The notes: generated from the sequence alone by a model not told the origin. DNA of 64,000 nt from Tenodera sinensis (GCA_030765045.1 CM060963.1:97149176-97213175), one strand, 5' to 3'. Counted from the stretch's first letter, positions 12,044-23,624 are shown. Numbers and translations: made by a program.

Positions 12044-12953
12044 GGTAACCCATCTGTGAAATTTGAAAAATTGCCATTTTTCGTCCAATTCTTCTCAAAT
12101 TTTGGGGATAGGCTTGTTGCTCAGAGTTAAAACTATATTATGAGTTTGAACTTTATATCTTGAATAGTTTTTTTTTTTTAATTTTTTTTTTAAATTTTTG
12201 TAAGCTTATGTGAAAAATGCTCCTCGGTTCATACTTTTCAACAAAGAACATTCCAACTTCTACAGCTAATCAATGACATATAGTGCTGCAACATTTGGCT
12301 GGTGTTTTTTTAATAATTTATTTTGTTTGGGAGAAAAAAATTTTGAAAATTGCATAATCCAATTTCTGAGAAGTTTACCAATTTTACACATTCCTTTTTT
12401 AAATAAAAACTTTAGTATTAAGGCACAGCAAAAATTTAGAGCCATGTTTTAATTCTTATACTTTGAACAATATGTGTACCAAGTTTCAAGAACGTATCTG
12501 CAAAACTATGCACCAAGGAGCATTTTGTACATAATCATGTGTCAGGAAATCATAAGCGGAGAAAAATGGAGTTAAAGTTTAGCAACTATATAATACAAAT
12601 GTACTTGATTAAAACTGGCCTACACCATATGTGGGACCCTCAGAGGTCCTTTTAGCTGTTTTTTCAAACTTCAGTCGCTTCCTAGCAGTTCTGTAGCCCC
12701 TTTTTGAATGCCTAGCACTATCCTTAGACGACACTTATCCCTAATTTTACTTAATTTCTCCCCAATTTCATTGAAATTTCCACCCTGAACCTCATACTTT
12801 ATATGCTTAAATCCCTCGGTGAAGGGAGAAAGGACGCAGATGAGTAAACAAAAGCATGAAAATGAAAGCCAAAGGTTTAAACTTATTTATGGTATAAAAA
12901 GCCAAAAATGAAATATTTTGTCATTTTTGCCCATTTTTCACAGATGGGTTACC
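12044..12953. mobile_element. TTAA-flanked terminal-inverted-repeat element
   Basis: TTAA occurs at 12040-12043 and 12954-12957. The ends are inverted: GGTAACCCATCTGTGAAA at the left and its complement at the right. The 910 bp inside has no coding frame. The target site fits piggyBac-like integration, but the ends do not begin with the usual CCC/CCY, so the superfamily is open. Confidence 0.72.
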
Positions 12954-12957
12954 TTAA

Positions 12958-13929
12958 CATATAAAAAAATGAACAACGATGATCCATTTCACGAAAGTTC
13001 TAAGTTTTCTGAAACTCACACACATAACAAGGAATATCTCCGAAATGGTTCACTGTACAAGAAAATTTATTAAGACATAAATTGTATACTTTAGCAAGAT
13101 CTACATTTTTTGTATAGTATGATTTGGCCTATCTCTAACAGTTTACCAGTTATGCAAAAGTCCTCCAGAGTAAATACGAGTATAGGGGCTATAGCCAGAA
13201 AATTCAAGGTATACATTTCATTTGTCATAAAAATATATATGACATTTTAATCAAAATCATTTGAGCCATTTTCAAGAAAATAAAATTTGTAACGATACTT
13301 TATTTATTCTTACTAGCCACACGTTGATGCGACATTTGTAACGATGCTGCGCGGTGGACTGTTGACCTAGATAGTTTCCAATTTGTAACGTTCCTTCTTC
13401 TTACGCGGAGCTTACCTCACTGAGACCTGAGGGTACAATTTGCTGTTTGGTGTAGGGGGCGTCAATCCTTCCTTGCCGGGCTAACACAGCAGTGAGCATG
13501 AACGACTCTTTCTTTTTTCTGCAGTCCTGTTAAATGTATATATCTAGGGAGTGGTGCGGAACGATACACGCTTTGATTAATTATAAGTTCACATTTAACT
13601 TGTTGAATTAGTTTATTTTTACTATCACACGAGAATACACGTTTAGATATGATGGATTGGCGTCCTTTCCTACGTACGGGGTTCACCCATCGATGCCACG
13701 GACCACGCACTATTCTATGTTCGATAAGTTCTTTATATTGTGACCTGCGTCGTAAAATAATGTATCTCTTGTGTGAAGGGTAATTCCTTCTTACTACTAC
13801 ACATGAATATTTGTATATTATGGCATATATGCCGTAATACCACAGTTTTTACTCAGACTTGGTGTATCAGACGTGACGCCAATCCAGATAACACATGAAC
13901 AAGACAATTGAATATCTACATCATTGCCC
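12958..13929 (+). other. Intron sequence, nothing recognised
   Basis: Mixed composition. A GC-richer stretch at 13300-13720 has chance ORFs but no motif I know. Confidence 0.5.
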
Positions 13930-14335
13930 ACTGTAACAACAATTCAAAATTTTAGGGGGCTTTTTCTGCCACCACTATAAACACACATTTTAAATATTTT
14001 AGGAAGCTTCTTCCAAACAATATCGCCTCAAATTGTTGACAAATTTTCCATGTAAAGGGTAGTTTAGGGTGGAGCTATTATCTTCAAAATCTTTGTGTCG
14101 CATCCTTGAAAGACATTAAACTTAAATACCAACTTTGGTTTTTAACCGACTTTTTGTTTTTGAGTTATGCTGTCCACAGACTGACACACAGACTTGACAC
14201 ACAGACACACACACGGGCCTTTTTCTAAAAATGCTTATTTTCGATTCAGGGGGCCTCAAAACATATATTTCCCGTGAAATCTCGACATCGAATTTTTGGG
14301 TGGAATACAATACTTCCCCTACTTACCAGTAGAGA
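13930..14335 (-). repeat. Unclassified dispersed repeat R1, copy 1
   Basis: Minus-strand sequence from ccaaagttggtatttaag through ctttcaaggatgcgacac to ctaccctttacatgg aligns with the copy at 20840-21420, which has accaaacttgggattta, ctttgaaggatgtgac and ttatcctttacatag. The adjoining gggcctttttctaaaaatg in copy 1 corresponds to agcatttttggaaaaaggtc in copy 2. No coding frame. Confidence 0.72.
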
Positions 14336-14529
14336 AAGTAAAAATTGTAATAGTTTTCCGAGTCCTCTAACCTCAGTTCATTTTGTAGTAAACCTAATAC
14401 ACCTTGGCCCATTCCCTGTTTTCTTCTTTGTAACCATGACTGTTCCACCAATGTTTTTTACTTGTACTACATTTTTTCTTCCTATCAAAAATCATACAAA
14501 TATATCCCCAACCTGTACTTAATATATGA

Positions 14530-15180
14530 GTTGCTATATTAACATTTGCATCTGCCATGCCCATCTCTCATACCTGCTACATGAATTCTCATTTGTTTTT
14601 GGACCAATATGCACCATAGTGTGACAGACACGGTTTCTTTTGTGTGCAATTCCATTGGATACAAAAAGTTTGATCCTGTAAGTTGGATGTAGGATGCCAG
14701 CTCTAGAGTTTACATTCACTCCTTCATTTAGATGATATACAAATGGACCTCTCCTCAGGAGTCCCCGTCTAGGGATATGTGGATAGCAACCACAAGGTAC
14801 CCAAGCTGAGCAGAACATTACTTCCACTTACTGGTGTTTTGCTCGTCATTATAGCTTCTCTATCTGACCTTATCTTGGTCATCGCTTGTTCTCTTCTGAC
14901 CCCGATGCCCTAGTTCCTGAGGGCTAGGGAGTCTTTATTTTTCCAACCTTTACATTTCTCTAATTTCTCTATAAAATATTAACCCCTAACATGCTGACCT
15001 GTCATGGCATGTAATACGCCCTCTGATTGGTAATCAGAGGATATGATCGGTGAATTTATTTTGATAAGTCCCGGACAGGTCAGTGAGACCCATAAACCAA
15101 CAATGGGTATGGTCCTCCAGACATTCTGGGGGATGTGAGTGAGTGATGTAACCACCAAAACATACAAATATGCTACTCAA
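14530..15180 (+). mobile_element. SINE-X copy 1 (no LINE tail seen)
   Basis: From about 14755 (caggagtccccgtctaggg) through cccaagctgagcagaacat, gacctgtcatggcatgtaat and gacccataaaccaac it matches 48990-49430 closely. The 5' limit (before 14755) is uncertain. Confidence 0.78.
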
Positions 15181-16402
15181 TGGAACGCAGGTGGTCTTAA
15201 GCCAAACAAAAAGAATAGAGCTCAATAGAATTGTATTTGAAAAAAAGAAGATATATCTTTCACACAAGAAGCAAATCTAACAATTGATTAGCTTAAATAC
15301 TTCCTTTTCACTGGATTTTTACTACACCTACTAACCAAAAATAGACAGATAAGCAGTAGAATATTAGTTGGAGTGAAAAAGGATATTAAATCGTTCTTTC
15401 AAATTGTTAAAGAAATGGATAACACAGATTAAGCTAAATTAATAAAGCTAAACTTTTGGGATAACAAAACACATCTACATTTATACAGTATTTATAATTC
15501 TCCCAGGAATGAACCAGATCTCTCACTTATTAACCAATTAAATAAAACAATTACAATTGGGTATTTCAATGCCCCTTCCAACGGTTTATGAAAAAGTGGA
15601 TTCTACAGGAAAGATAGTGGAAGAATTTTTTAATACCATAACCTTTGAACTGATTTATAATAAAGATCCCACAACCTTCATACATTACTCTGCAGCAGGC
15701 AGTAACCCAGACCTCTTGTTTGCTACAACAGATACTCTTTCAAAAATTAAAAAACAAGTTATAGAAGACTCAAGCTCTGGTCACAGAGCAGTAATTGCTG
15801 ATACAAAAACTAGATAATACATATGTCCAGTCAGCATCACATGAATCTGTACTGGAACTTCAAAAAAGTGGATTGGAATAAATATAAAACTGAACTGGAA
15901 AATAAATTTGAAGAACAAACAAGCTCACAGCTGCATAACCAACCAGATCATATGAACAAAAATTTCTGTAAAGTCATCCTAGAAACTGCTAAAAAACATA
16001 TTCCTTGTGGAAGAATAAAAAATTTCAAACCCTTTTGGAACCCCCCAGTTAGAAGAACTGAAAAAGCAAAGGGATATAGCTAGAAATACAGCTGAGCAAA
16101 CAAAAACATATCAGATACACATATATGGCAAAAGAAATGTGCCTCACTAAAAAAAGAAATTAATACAGCTAAAAAGAGTCACTTTAGTAATTTCTTAGAA
16201 AAAATGGATTGTAGCAACAAAGCCCATAAGTTCATAAAAATTGTCAAGGACAGGAAAGAAAACAACAGCACACCTATCATACACAACAATAAAATATTAG
16301 TAAATGATGCAGTCATAGCCGAAACATTCAGTAAATATTATGCTAATTCACATAAAGTAACAAGAAATAATAAAAAGGATTGTAAACAATTTAAGAAAGT
16401 TT

Positions 16403-16492
16403 AATTTAAAAGGTGAGTCACCTTTATTAATTGACTCGCCTTTTAAATTAAATTGATTATAACAACACTGTTTTCAAACTTATAAGAAAGGA
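16403..16492. repeat. Mini-palindrome with GGTGAGT motif (family M), in LINE-A
   Basis: tttaaaaggtgagtca is followed by its inverse (tgactcgccttttaaa) and then acaacactgttttcaaac. The same parts appear at 20940-21130, 52945-53035 and 62660-62832, and the first part at the 3' edge of the Penelope-like element (38236). Confidence 0.75.
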
Positions 16493-17172
16493 AGATAATT
16501 TAAGAAAAATTTGAAACAAGAAAGAGAATGTGAATCCAACACTCAATACAATATCTTTTTTCAAAATTTTAGTATGCAAGAACTGAACATTGCAATTAAT
16601 AAATCTAAAAGACAAAAGGTCTTCTGGACCAGATCACATACATCCAGAGTTCATAAAAAACCTTGGGAAAACTGCAGAATAACTAGTAAAACTCTACAAT
16701 TTATCCTGGAAAACCACTGTACCTGCTGAGTGGTGAAAAGCAGTAATTTTCCCACTCTTGAAGAAAGATAAAACAGCATCAGAAATAAAAAATTAAAGAT
16801 CAATAGCTCTTACTAGAATAATAGCAAAAGTGATGGAAAGAATGGTGTCAAATAGGTTAAATTGGTTTCTAGAATCACAAAATTTAATTTCCCCATGTCA
16901 AGCTGGATTCAGAGAGCTCCACTCTACAAATGAACAAGTCTTACTTCTCAGTCAAGAAATCAAAGACTCTTTCAGCAGAAAAGATAATTTATCAGTTTTT
17001 ATTGATTTCCAAAGTGCATATGATTCTATAAGCAGAACAAAACTGCTGAAGAAAGTAAAAAAAATAGGGATACAAGGTCCACTGTTTTCATGGCTATGTC
17101 ATTTCCTAAAGCAACGCTTTATTTCTACCAGATATGGAAGAAATATATCTAAATATAAACAACTACACCATG

Positions 17173-17368
17173 AATATTAAAAATAGAAGCACTATTGACA
17201 GTGAAGTATTCTTCATGTTTGAGGTTATTTTGAGTCACTTATTTACACACACCTTCACTACTAACTGCTTTTTTAAAGCGGAAACGTTTTCAGGACCATT
17301 CGATCCCATCATCAGCCGTTGGGTTAGTAGTGAAGGTGTGTGTAAATAAGTGACTCAAAATAACCTCA
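17173..17368 (-). mobile_element. 196-bp foldback insertion with hammerhead ribozyme
   Basis: The LINE-A reverse transcriptase is split exactly at this insertion. aactacaccatg occurs at 17161-17172 and 17369-17380, a 12-bp target duplication, and the RT reading resumes after it. The insert has inverted arms, 17218-17265 and 17323-17370, identical over 48 of 48 positions (the last two bases overlap the duplication). Its left end (gaagcactattgacagtgaag) resembles the foldback-family terminus (gaagctattaacagtgaagc). No coding frame; non-autonomous. Confidence 0.88.
17266..17322 (-). ncRNA. Candidate type I hammerhead ribozyme
   Basis: On the minus strand the loop between the arms carries CTGATGA (17315-17309), a stem II region TGGGATC-gaat-GGTCCT, and GAAA (17291-17288). 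A self-complementary AACGTT then acts as stem III, followed by U17 with predicted cleavage between 17282 and 17281. CGG before the core pairs with CCG after the cleavage site as inner stem I. An asymmetric internal loop follows, then the 48-bp arms. Weak points are an unpaired or mismatched first base in stem II and a loopless stem III, which would favour action as a dimer. All core positions C3-A9 and G12-A14 are present. Confidence 0.72.
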
Positions 17369-17858
17369 AACTACACCATGGCTTACCACAAGGTGCAGTG
17401 CTCAGCACTACACTTTTTAATATATTTATTAATTATCTGCCACAACAAATACAAGAATCAAGTGCGAATTGTGCACTATTTGCTGATGACTTAGTAATGT
17501 GGACTTCAAAACCAAAAAACAAAAGTACAGAACTAGGAAAAACCATGTAACAATCCTTAAACAACCTACTAAAGTTGACCAAAGAAAATTTAATGACTGT
17601 TAATACTACAAAATCAAACTACCAAATCTTTTCAAATAAGAAAGAAAGCACTAAAAATAAAAATAAATTTTGAGAGTCAAAATTACCAGAACAAAGGAAG
17701 CAAAATATTTGGGAGTTATATTTGATACCAAACTTGCATGGACCGAACAAATAGAAAATGTAATACAAAGAGCAGAAAGGCACCTTTCACTGTTAAAACG
17801 TCTAACAGAAATGAAGTGGGGATGTTCCAGAGCAACTCTTAACACGACAATGTATATG

Positions 17859-18074
17859 TTGTTGTTGTAGTGTTTAACGCCCGCCTTTACTACTACGGCA
17901 CCGCAGGCGGTAACACTGATGATACATGAAGATGGAGCACCGGTGGAATGAAATGGCGGGGGAAACCGGAGTACCCGGAGAAAACCCGCCCTGACGCCGC
18001 TTCGTCCACCACGAATACCACATGCGGGTCCCTGGGATCGAACCCGGGCCGCCTAGGTGGTAGGCGAGCGCGCT
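17859..18074 (-). mobile_element. tRNA-derived SINE (family S2), nested in LINE-A
   Basis: Flanked by acgacaatgtatatg at 17844-17858 and 18075-18089 (15 bp). The head at the right reads on the minus strand with a B box cccgggttcgatccc. The body has ggaaaccggagtacccgg on the + strand, and the left end is (GTT)n, a CAA tail on the minus strand. The copy at 42542 is nearly identical, so this is a young family. Confidence 0.93.
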
Positions 18075-19324
18075 ACGACAATGTATATGTAAAGCCATTA
18101 TTTACTTACTGCAGCGGAAGTCTTGTAACGCCAATACAAAAAAAAAATTCAAATCCTTCAAAACCAAAGTCTGATACTAATTACAGATGCTGTCAAAGCC
18201 ACACCAATAGCAGCTATGGAAATACTAACCAACCAATACCCCATTGAATATGAAATAGAAAAAGCAGCTCTTATTCAACACAAAAAGTTGATCAGACTCC
18301 CATTCAACACATGGAGCAAGAGAAATTTTACACATACACTAAAGACTCAGGTGAGCTTTCTTTCCAAAATTCAAGACCTCAAGAAGAATGTAGACCTTCC
18401 TAATTCAAAGGAAAACTTCATCTATAAAGTCAGTCCGACACAAATATTAGACATCACATATTATTTACACCTGACAGAAGTTAAGAAAAGTGATACTCCA
18501 ACTAGTGTTCTAAAATTATTGACATTGAAGACAATCTATACTAGATTTACAGAACAATGGCTCCATATTTATACTGATGGAACATTGATATCAAACTGAG
18601 ATGGAACAGGGGCTGCAGTCACGTGTTACCTCTTTTCCTATTACAAACCTTTACGTTATGGAACTACAAACTTTGATGGAGAAATTGAAGCAATTTGAAT
18701 GGCCCTACAAAATCTTTTGTATAGAATTTTACATTTTCATCAAGCAGTTATTCTCTCAGATTCCAGGGTAGCAATTATAGCAATTACTTCCAAGTTGTCA
18801 CCAAAAAACCAAACTATTATAGAAGGTTGGAAAATCCTTACCACCTAACAAAAACACTTAAAAACACCTAGTCTGCCAATGGATACAAGTTCACTGTGGA
18901 ATGAGTGATAATGACAAAGCTGATTTGCTTGCAAAAAAAGGGTACCAGCAGTGTACAGAAATCTATAGTTAATGTACCATTTTATATAGCTAAAAGATTA
19001 ATTAATTCTGAATTCAAAAAAATGATTGCAAAATATTATTATGAAAACTCAAAAAATAAAAGATGAACTACCAAACATTCAAACATTAAGTCCTGAGTAT
19101 CCTCGAAAAAGAGCAGTTGCAACCTTCAAACAAAACATTTAAACAGAATTGGGATATATTCTTCACCACTCTGTCCTCTATATGATATGCAAGAGGAAAT
19201 GGACCAAGACCACCTTCAATTTGTCCAGCCACTTCCAGTGCACCATCCATCAGTGAAAAAGATTGGAGAGGAAGAGGACTAATGATTTCATTGTCAGAAA
19301 TCCAGCTTTAGCCAACAACAAGAA

Positions 19325-19890
19325 GAATAGATCACACCCACGCTACTCATGGACATCTGTTGCACAGTGAGCCAGTCCCTGTGTGTCTGACATGTGGCAT
19401 CCAGCTCTCCTTATTGCAAGTTTTCCTAGATTGTGTTGGGTGGGCCAGTCTCTTGGTCTGGGCGTTACGCTGCATTCTGTTTTGGGCAGCGACCTGGTTC
19501 GTCGCAGACATTGGGTTTGCAAAGCATGTTTAACTTGTGTTTTAGCTTTTTCATGTTTTTGACTACTAGGTGATGATAGGTGATGATGTCTTTTAACAAT
19601 CGTTTTATTATTTCACATGCTAACTTTTACTTTTTGACTTTCATTTTTAACTTTCATCCTTTTAACCTTTTAAGTTTGTTACATGTCAACTTTTAAAATT
19701 TCAACACTCACTCACTCACTCACTCACTCACTCACTCACTCACTCACTCACTCACTCACTCACTCACTCACTCACTCACTCACTCACTCACTCACTCACT
19801 CACTCACTCACTCACACCCATTCACTCAGTCACTCACTCACTCATACCCATTCACTCACTCACTCACTCTCACTCACTCACTCCACACAT
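19325..19890 (+). mobile_element. LINE-C 3' end with (TCAC)n tail
   Basis: Broken frame THATHGHLLHSEPVPVC-like followed by a cysteine and an untranslated tail (cttttaaccttttaagtttg). It then runs into about 170 bp of CACT repeats at 19706-19880. The copy at 44340-45835 has the same order, so the repeat is part of the element end. Confidence 0.78.
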
Positions 19891-20401
19891 AGTGGGTCTA
19901 ACATCTTGCCACTTTCAGCTTTGAAAACTACTATCTATTTCATCTCTCTATAGAATTGTACAAATAAGAATTTCTCTGCACTGTGACAAGCTCTTGGGTA
20001 AGTTGCTTCTGAAATTTTAATATAAAAAGCTCTCATTTCTATCGTAATTATAATTGCTGAAATATTGTTTCAAAGCATATAAAAAGTAGATTCACAAAAC
20101 TTTTTGAGAAGCACTTCAGACCAAATAATGACTTTCATCTTCTATACAGAGGTTGCAATTTCAAAGAATATCATTATGAAGGAGGTAGAATTAGTGATAT
20201 GAAGATGAAAGTGCAACAATAATATGTAAAAATTACCTAAAAAAAGCTGTCACTTCCACATTAGTACTACTTCGTAGGTGTTATTCTTTAGTTAGGTCTA
20301 ATGTATTGCCATTTTCAGTTTAAAAAACAATTTAGGCCAAAATAAATCTTAATAATTAACATATAGCAGTTAGGCATGGAAATATTTTGTAAAGAGTTAA
20401 A
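19891..20401 (+). other. Intron sequence, nothing recognised
   Basis: AT-rich, no shared repeat identified. Confidence 0.5.
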
Positions 20402-20590
20402 AGGAGTAATGCTGCTTCTGCTGGTGGTGAGTATAGTGAAGAAGAAAATTCACGTTTACATCGTACTAAGTGGAAGGAAATGTACTTGAGGATTGCACAT
20501 GTAAAGAATAATCACCATAGAGCACATTGTTCTTTCTGCAAGAAGGATTTTAGTATTGCACATGGTGTGTTGCAAAATTTATGTTGTTAA
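20402..20590 (+). pseudogene. BED-type zinc-finger fragment of a hAT-like transposase
   Basis: Open stretch containing TKWKEMYLRIAHVKNNHHRA followed by HCSFCKKDFSIAHG. The C..CKK.FSIAHGG pattern is typical of the N-terminal BED-like finger of hAT-like transposases and derived genes. The distal His pair and the catalytic domain are missing; a stop follows at 20588. Confidence 0.55.
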
Positions 20591-20839
20591 TGTAGTTATA
20601 TAATGTTTTTTATAAAGAATAATAATACAATGTGATTATTTACCATTTGTTATTCTCTATGAGTAGTGAAGTTTAGGTCCCTTATTTTTTACATTTATCC
20701 ATTATTTTTGCTGGCATTATACACTATTATCCCGTATCTCCACTTTAAAGAATTGGCAACCCTATACTCCACCCAAGACTTCAATATGGAGATTTCACTG
20801 GAAATAAATAAATATATATATTTAAATCAGTCCTCCAAA

Positions 20840-21430
20840 TAAATAAATAAAAAAGCATTTTTGGAAAAAGGTCTATATGGTTGTCTGTCTGTGAGTAGTA
20901 TAAATCATAAATGAGAAATTAAATACCAAACTTGGGTATCTTCCTTTCATAGAAGTTTGAAAACAGTGTTGTAATTAATTTAATTTAAAAGGTGAGTTAA
21001 TTAATAACACTGAACAACACTTACAACTTTATTTAACTTCCTGAAGACTTGTTAGCCTATTTAACTATCTTCCTTTCATAGAAGTTTGAAAACAGTGTTG
21101 TTGTAATTAATTTAACTCACCTTTTAAATTTCATTAAACCAAACTTGGGATTTAAATTCAGCATGTTTGAAGGACGTGACTTAAGATTTTCAACTCAATC
21201 TCATATGTGAAAAGTATAACTCAAAAATGAGAAATTAAACACCAAACTTGGGATTTATATTCATCATCTTTGAAGGATGTGACTAAGATTTTCAAGACAA
21301 TCACCCCAAATTATCCTTTACATAGAAAAAGGTTATATTTTATTTTCTCAAATATGACTCCCAACAATTTTATTTAAAATAGCACACATTAAGATATTTG
21401 TCTGAAAAGAAAATATGTATCTATAATATA
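20840..21430 (+). repeat. Repeat R1, copy 2, with a family-M insertion
   Basis: Matches the inverse of 13930-14335. It is interrupted by a family-M palindrome at about 20945-21130. After that the R1 segment from ccaaacttgggattta is present twice in tandem (21135 and 21240). Confidence 0.72.
20945..21130. repeat. Family-M palindrome inside R1
   Basis: atagaagtttgaaaacagtg occurs twice (20950 and 21078), followed by aattaatttaa and the GGTGAGT motif or its inverse. aataacactgaacaacactt at 21001 equals the Penelope-like element edge at 38258. Confidence 0.72.
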
Positions 21431-21609
21431 ACACTTTTGTGGTGGTAATATTTCCAAGTTGTTAACTTCTAGATCACTAACAGAACTATACCGGGAAGCA
21501 AGGAAGAAAATGGAATATATCCAAGTAACAGGGGCATTAGACGACTACTACTACATTACCAAGTTATCAATTGTTATTGCTTTCAATTTTCAAATTTTAC
21601 TTTTTTCAG

Positions 21610-21850
21610 GTGCGAAGTACAGTTTCTCTTTTAAATTAATCGCAAGTCATGATTGTCTCACACAACACCTGCACAGAACTGGAATTGCTCATTTCCAATG
21701 TGTCTTGTGTCCCCTACAAGAAGAGATTGGATAACAACCACCATCAAAAATGCTCAGTTCTTTCACATGTGATGTGTTTCACATCAAACACATCACATAG
21801 TATATGGAAAATTTTGGAGAGCAAGAGAACTAATGGTTGTATTGCTAAAA
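21610..21850 (+). pseudogene. LINE-A-like C-terminal fragment, diverged
   Basis: Reads LIASHDCLTQHLHRTGI then CVLCPLQEEIG, the His/Cys segment seen as ITGHDCLAKHLNRIGI and CPLCDLQEEM in the better copy at 37140. Confidence 0.7.
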
Positions 21851-21974
21851 GCTTAACTTTTTCCAGGTGTAACCATTCAACTTTCTTTTTTTTTGGGGGG
21901 GGGGATGTCTTGCAAAGAGCATGGTATTTTAAAGCTACCACAGCAACCACATTTTAAAGTTCCATTGCTTTAGC

Positions 21975-22196
21975 CTGTTGGCTCCCACTTATACCACGTA
22001 GGCACTGGCCTACTGATCCGAAGGCTGTGGATTCAAATCCAACCCAGACCAATGGTTTTAAGTGTGCTTAAAAGCAACAGCTCCATGTCAAGAGATTTAC
22101 TGAGGTGCAAAAGAAGTGTGGGATAAAATTCCAGCACACAGAAAGGGTTGATATACTCCTGGCAATTGACAGCATTTCCTTACACCTATAATGTAA
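21975..22196 (+). mobile_element. tRNA-derived SINE (family S1), diverged copy
   Basis: Shares actggcctactgatccgaag, gtgtgcttaaaagcaacagc and tggcaattgacagca with the copy at 1828. The A box is degraded. Confidence 0.8.
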
Positions 22197-22753
22197 TGAA
22201 AGTTTATCTCAATTAACAAGAAATACATAAAATCATAAGCTTTTGTAGGAGAGTGAGTGGAGAAAGTCATTTGAATGTATCTCATTAGTTTCCCTTCTTG
22301 TCTCTTTTTTTTTTCTCTCTTTCTTATTGTTTTCCTTTGTTTGATTATAACAGTTTGACTATAATTTGTGATTTTATTTTACCTCCTAAGCTTTTCTTCA
22401 CAGCAGTCATGTCTCACTTATATGTAAAGTAAATACCTATACCTGTTCTATTCTGTGTTAAATATTTATTTCATTACATTTGATTTATTTGCTTTATAGC
22501 AATAATTATATATTCTCTGATGTATGATATACGTGTTAGTTTGGAGACATTGGAATGACCTGAGTTGATTTTGCCTTGGATTGTACAGGTTATATAAGAA
22601 AATGTTCTCAGGTTCATATCAATAGATCCATAATGATAGAGCATAACTTATGATTTAGAGTAACTAGGTTTTGTCTATTAACACATTTGATACTCCATTC
22701 ATTCGAGAAATAGAATGCAGACATTAGAAAACTTCTCTCTCTCTGCATTGCAG
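22197..22753 (+). other. End of ATG2 intron 2, nothing recognised
   Basis: AT-rich, up to the exon acceptor. Confidence 0.55.
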
Positions 22754-22956
22754 AATTGTAATTCAAATCTATCCGGAGTGTAACAGAGGAGAACTGGATG
22801 AAATACCGGAGATGGAAGGTGAAGAATCCCTTCCTCAGTCAGCATTAGAAACACTTGAAACTTCTGGACAAAAGGAGCCTTCGCCGTTCAGTTCTAAGAA
22901 AGTAATACATGAAAGTGACACACCACATGATAAATCATCAAACCATGCAACTGAAG
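22754..22956 (+). CDS. ATG2: ATG2 exon, IVIQIYPE plus Ser/Glu-rich linker
   Basis: The acceptor ctctgcattgcag is followed by one base that completes Arg and then IVIQIYPECN. The rest is hydrophilic and rich in S, E and P (SLPQSALETLETSGQ...), as expected for a disordered insert of ATG2. The donor is ctgaag|gtgagc, leaving phase 1. The intron upstream is the longest in the window (14.3 kb). Confidence 0.88.
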
Positions 22957-23337
22957 GTGAGCAGTGCTATGACATAAAGCAAATGAAAATCATTACATTA
23001 GTCATAAGAAATGATGACTTCTTGGTAATGAACAAAGTGGTTGCTAGCTAGCAATAGCTTCCATTGTTCATTTTATGTCTAAGTAAAACATTTCATAGTT
23101 CAGGAGAGCAGATAAACAACAATAATTTTTTTCTATTAAACCACTTTTACAATGAATAAACATTTTTCTGGCACCCAAATTCACAGCCTTTAACAAATTT
23201 GATTTCACACAGTTTTCCATTCCTGTCTGTTCATCCATATATCTTCTATTTCCCACTCTCTCTTGGTCTCATTGATTCCTTGGATGCTTGTAATAGGTGG
23301 CCTTCCCTTCTTTCTCCTTCCCTGCGGTTCCCAGTTC

Positions 23338-23379
<42 letters not shown>

Positions 23380-23566
23380 GTTGTGGTGGTGGTGGTGGTG
23401 GTGGTGGTGGTGGTGGTGGCGGCGGCGGCGGCGACGGTGATAGTAATAATGATGATAATAGTAATAATAAAAAAATTTAAACAGATTGCCATGGCTGGGA
23501 CCCAAACCATGGACTTTGGGTTTCTGACAGACACACCTCTGCTATCCTACTGTGATATTGCAACCT
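23338..23566 (-). repeat. (GAT)n-(GGT)n-(GGC)n array beside a tRNA-like head
   Basis: 23338-23465 is a compound trinucleotide array. The segment 23480-23566, read on the minus strand, has tRNA-like A/B-box candidates (cagtaggatagcagagg and ggtttgggtcc). It could be a SINE with the array as its tail; the head is only weakly tRNA-like. The ORFs of poly-D, poly-H and poly-G here are artefacts of the array. Confidence 0.5.
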
Positions 23567-23624
23567 AAAGGGGAGCTAGGGAGCATAGCTCAGAATATAA
23601 CACAAAATGATTCTTGCAACTAGT

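Larger units (their letters stand above)
15330..19320 (+). mobile_element. LINE-A, long decayed copy (endonuclease-RT-RNase H)
   Basis: Order of remnants on the + strand: APE-type endonuclease (LILVGVKKDI-like, IYNSPRNEPDL, TITIGYFNAPS) at 15380-15810; a linker (WNFKKVDWNKYK); reverse transcriptase with SPCQAGFRELHSTNEQ (16880), VFIDFQSAYDSI, HHGLPQGAVLSTTLFNIFIN (17370) and LFADDLVMW (17480); AKYLGVIFDTKLAWT; RNase H with IYTDGT (18570); and a C-terminal cysteine region. RNase H after RT fits the I-like group of LINEs. Many frameshifts and stops. Interrupted by insertions at 16403, 17173 and 17859. Ends with the IQ-stop and CAA tail. Confidence 0.85.

Noticed and set aside
17900..17940. CTGATGA followed by GAAG in the S2 SINE
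   Set aside because: Lacks GAAA and a stem II; it is simply SINE body sequence, also at 42700 inverted.
19683..19892. ORF of THSL repeats
   Set aside because: Translation of the (TCAC)n LINE tail.
23199..23568. ORFs with poly-Asp, poly-His, poly-Met, poly-Gly
   Set aside because: Produced by the GAT/GGT/GGC microsatellite.
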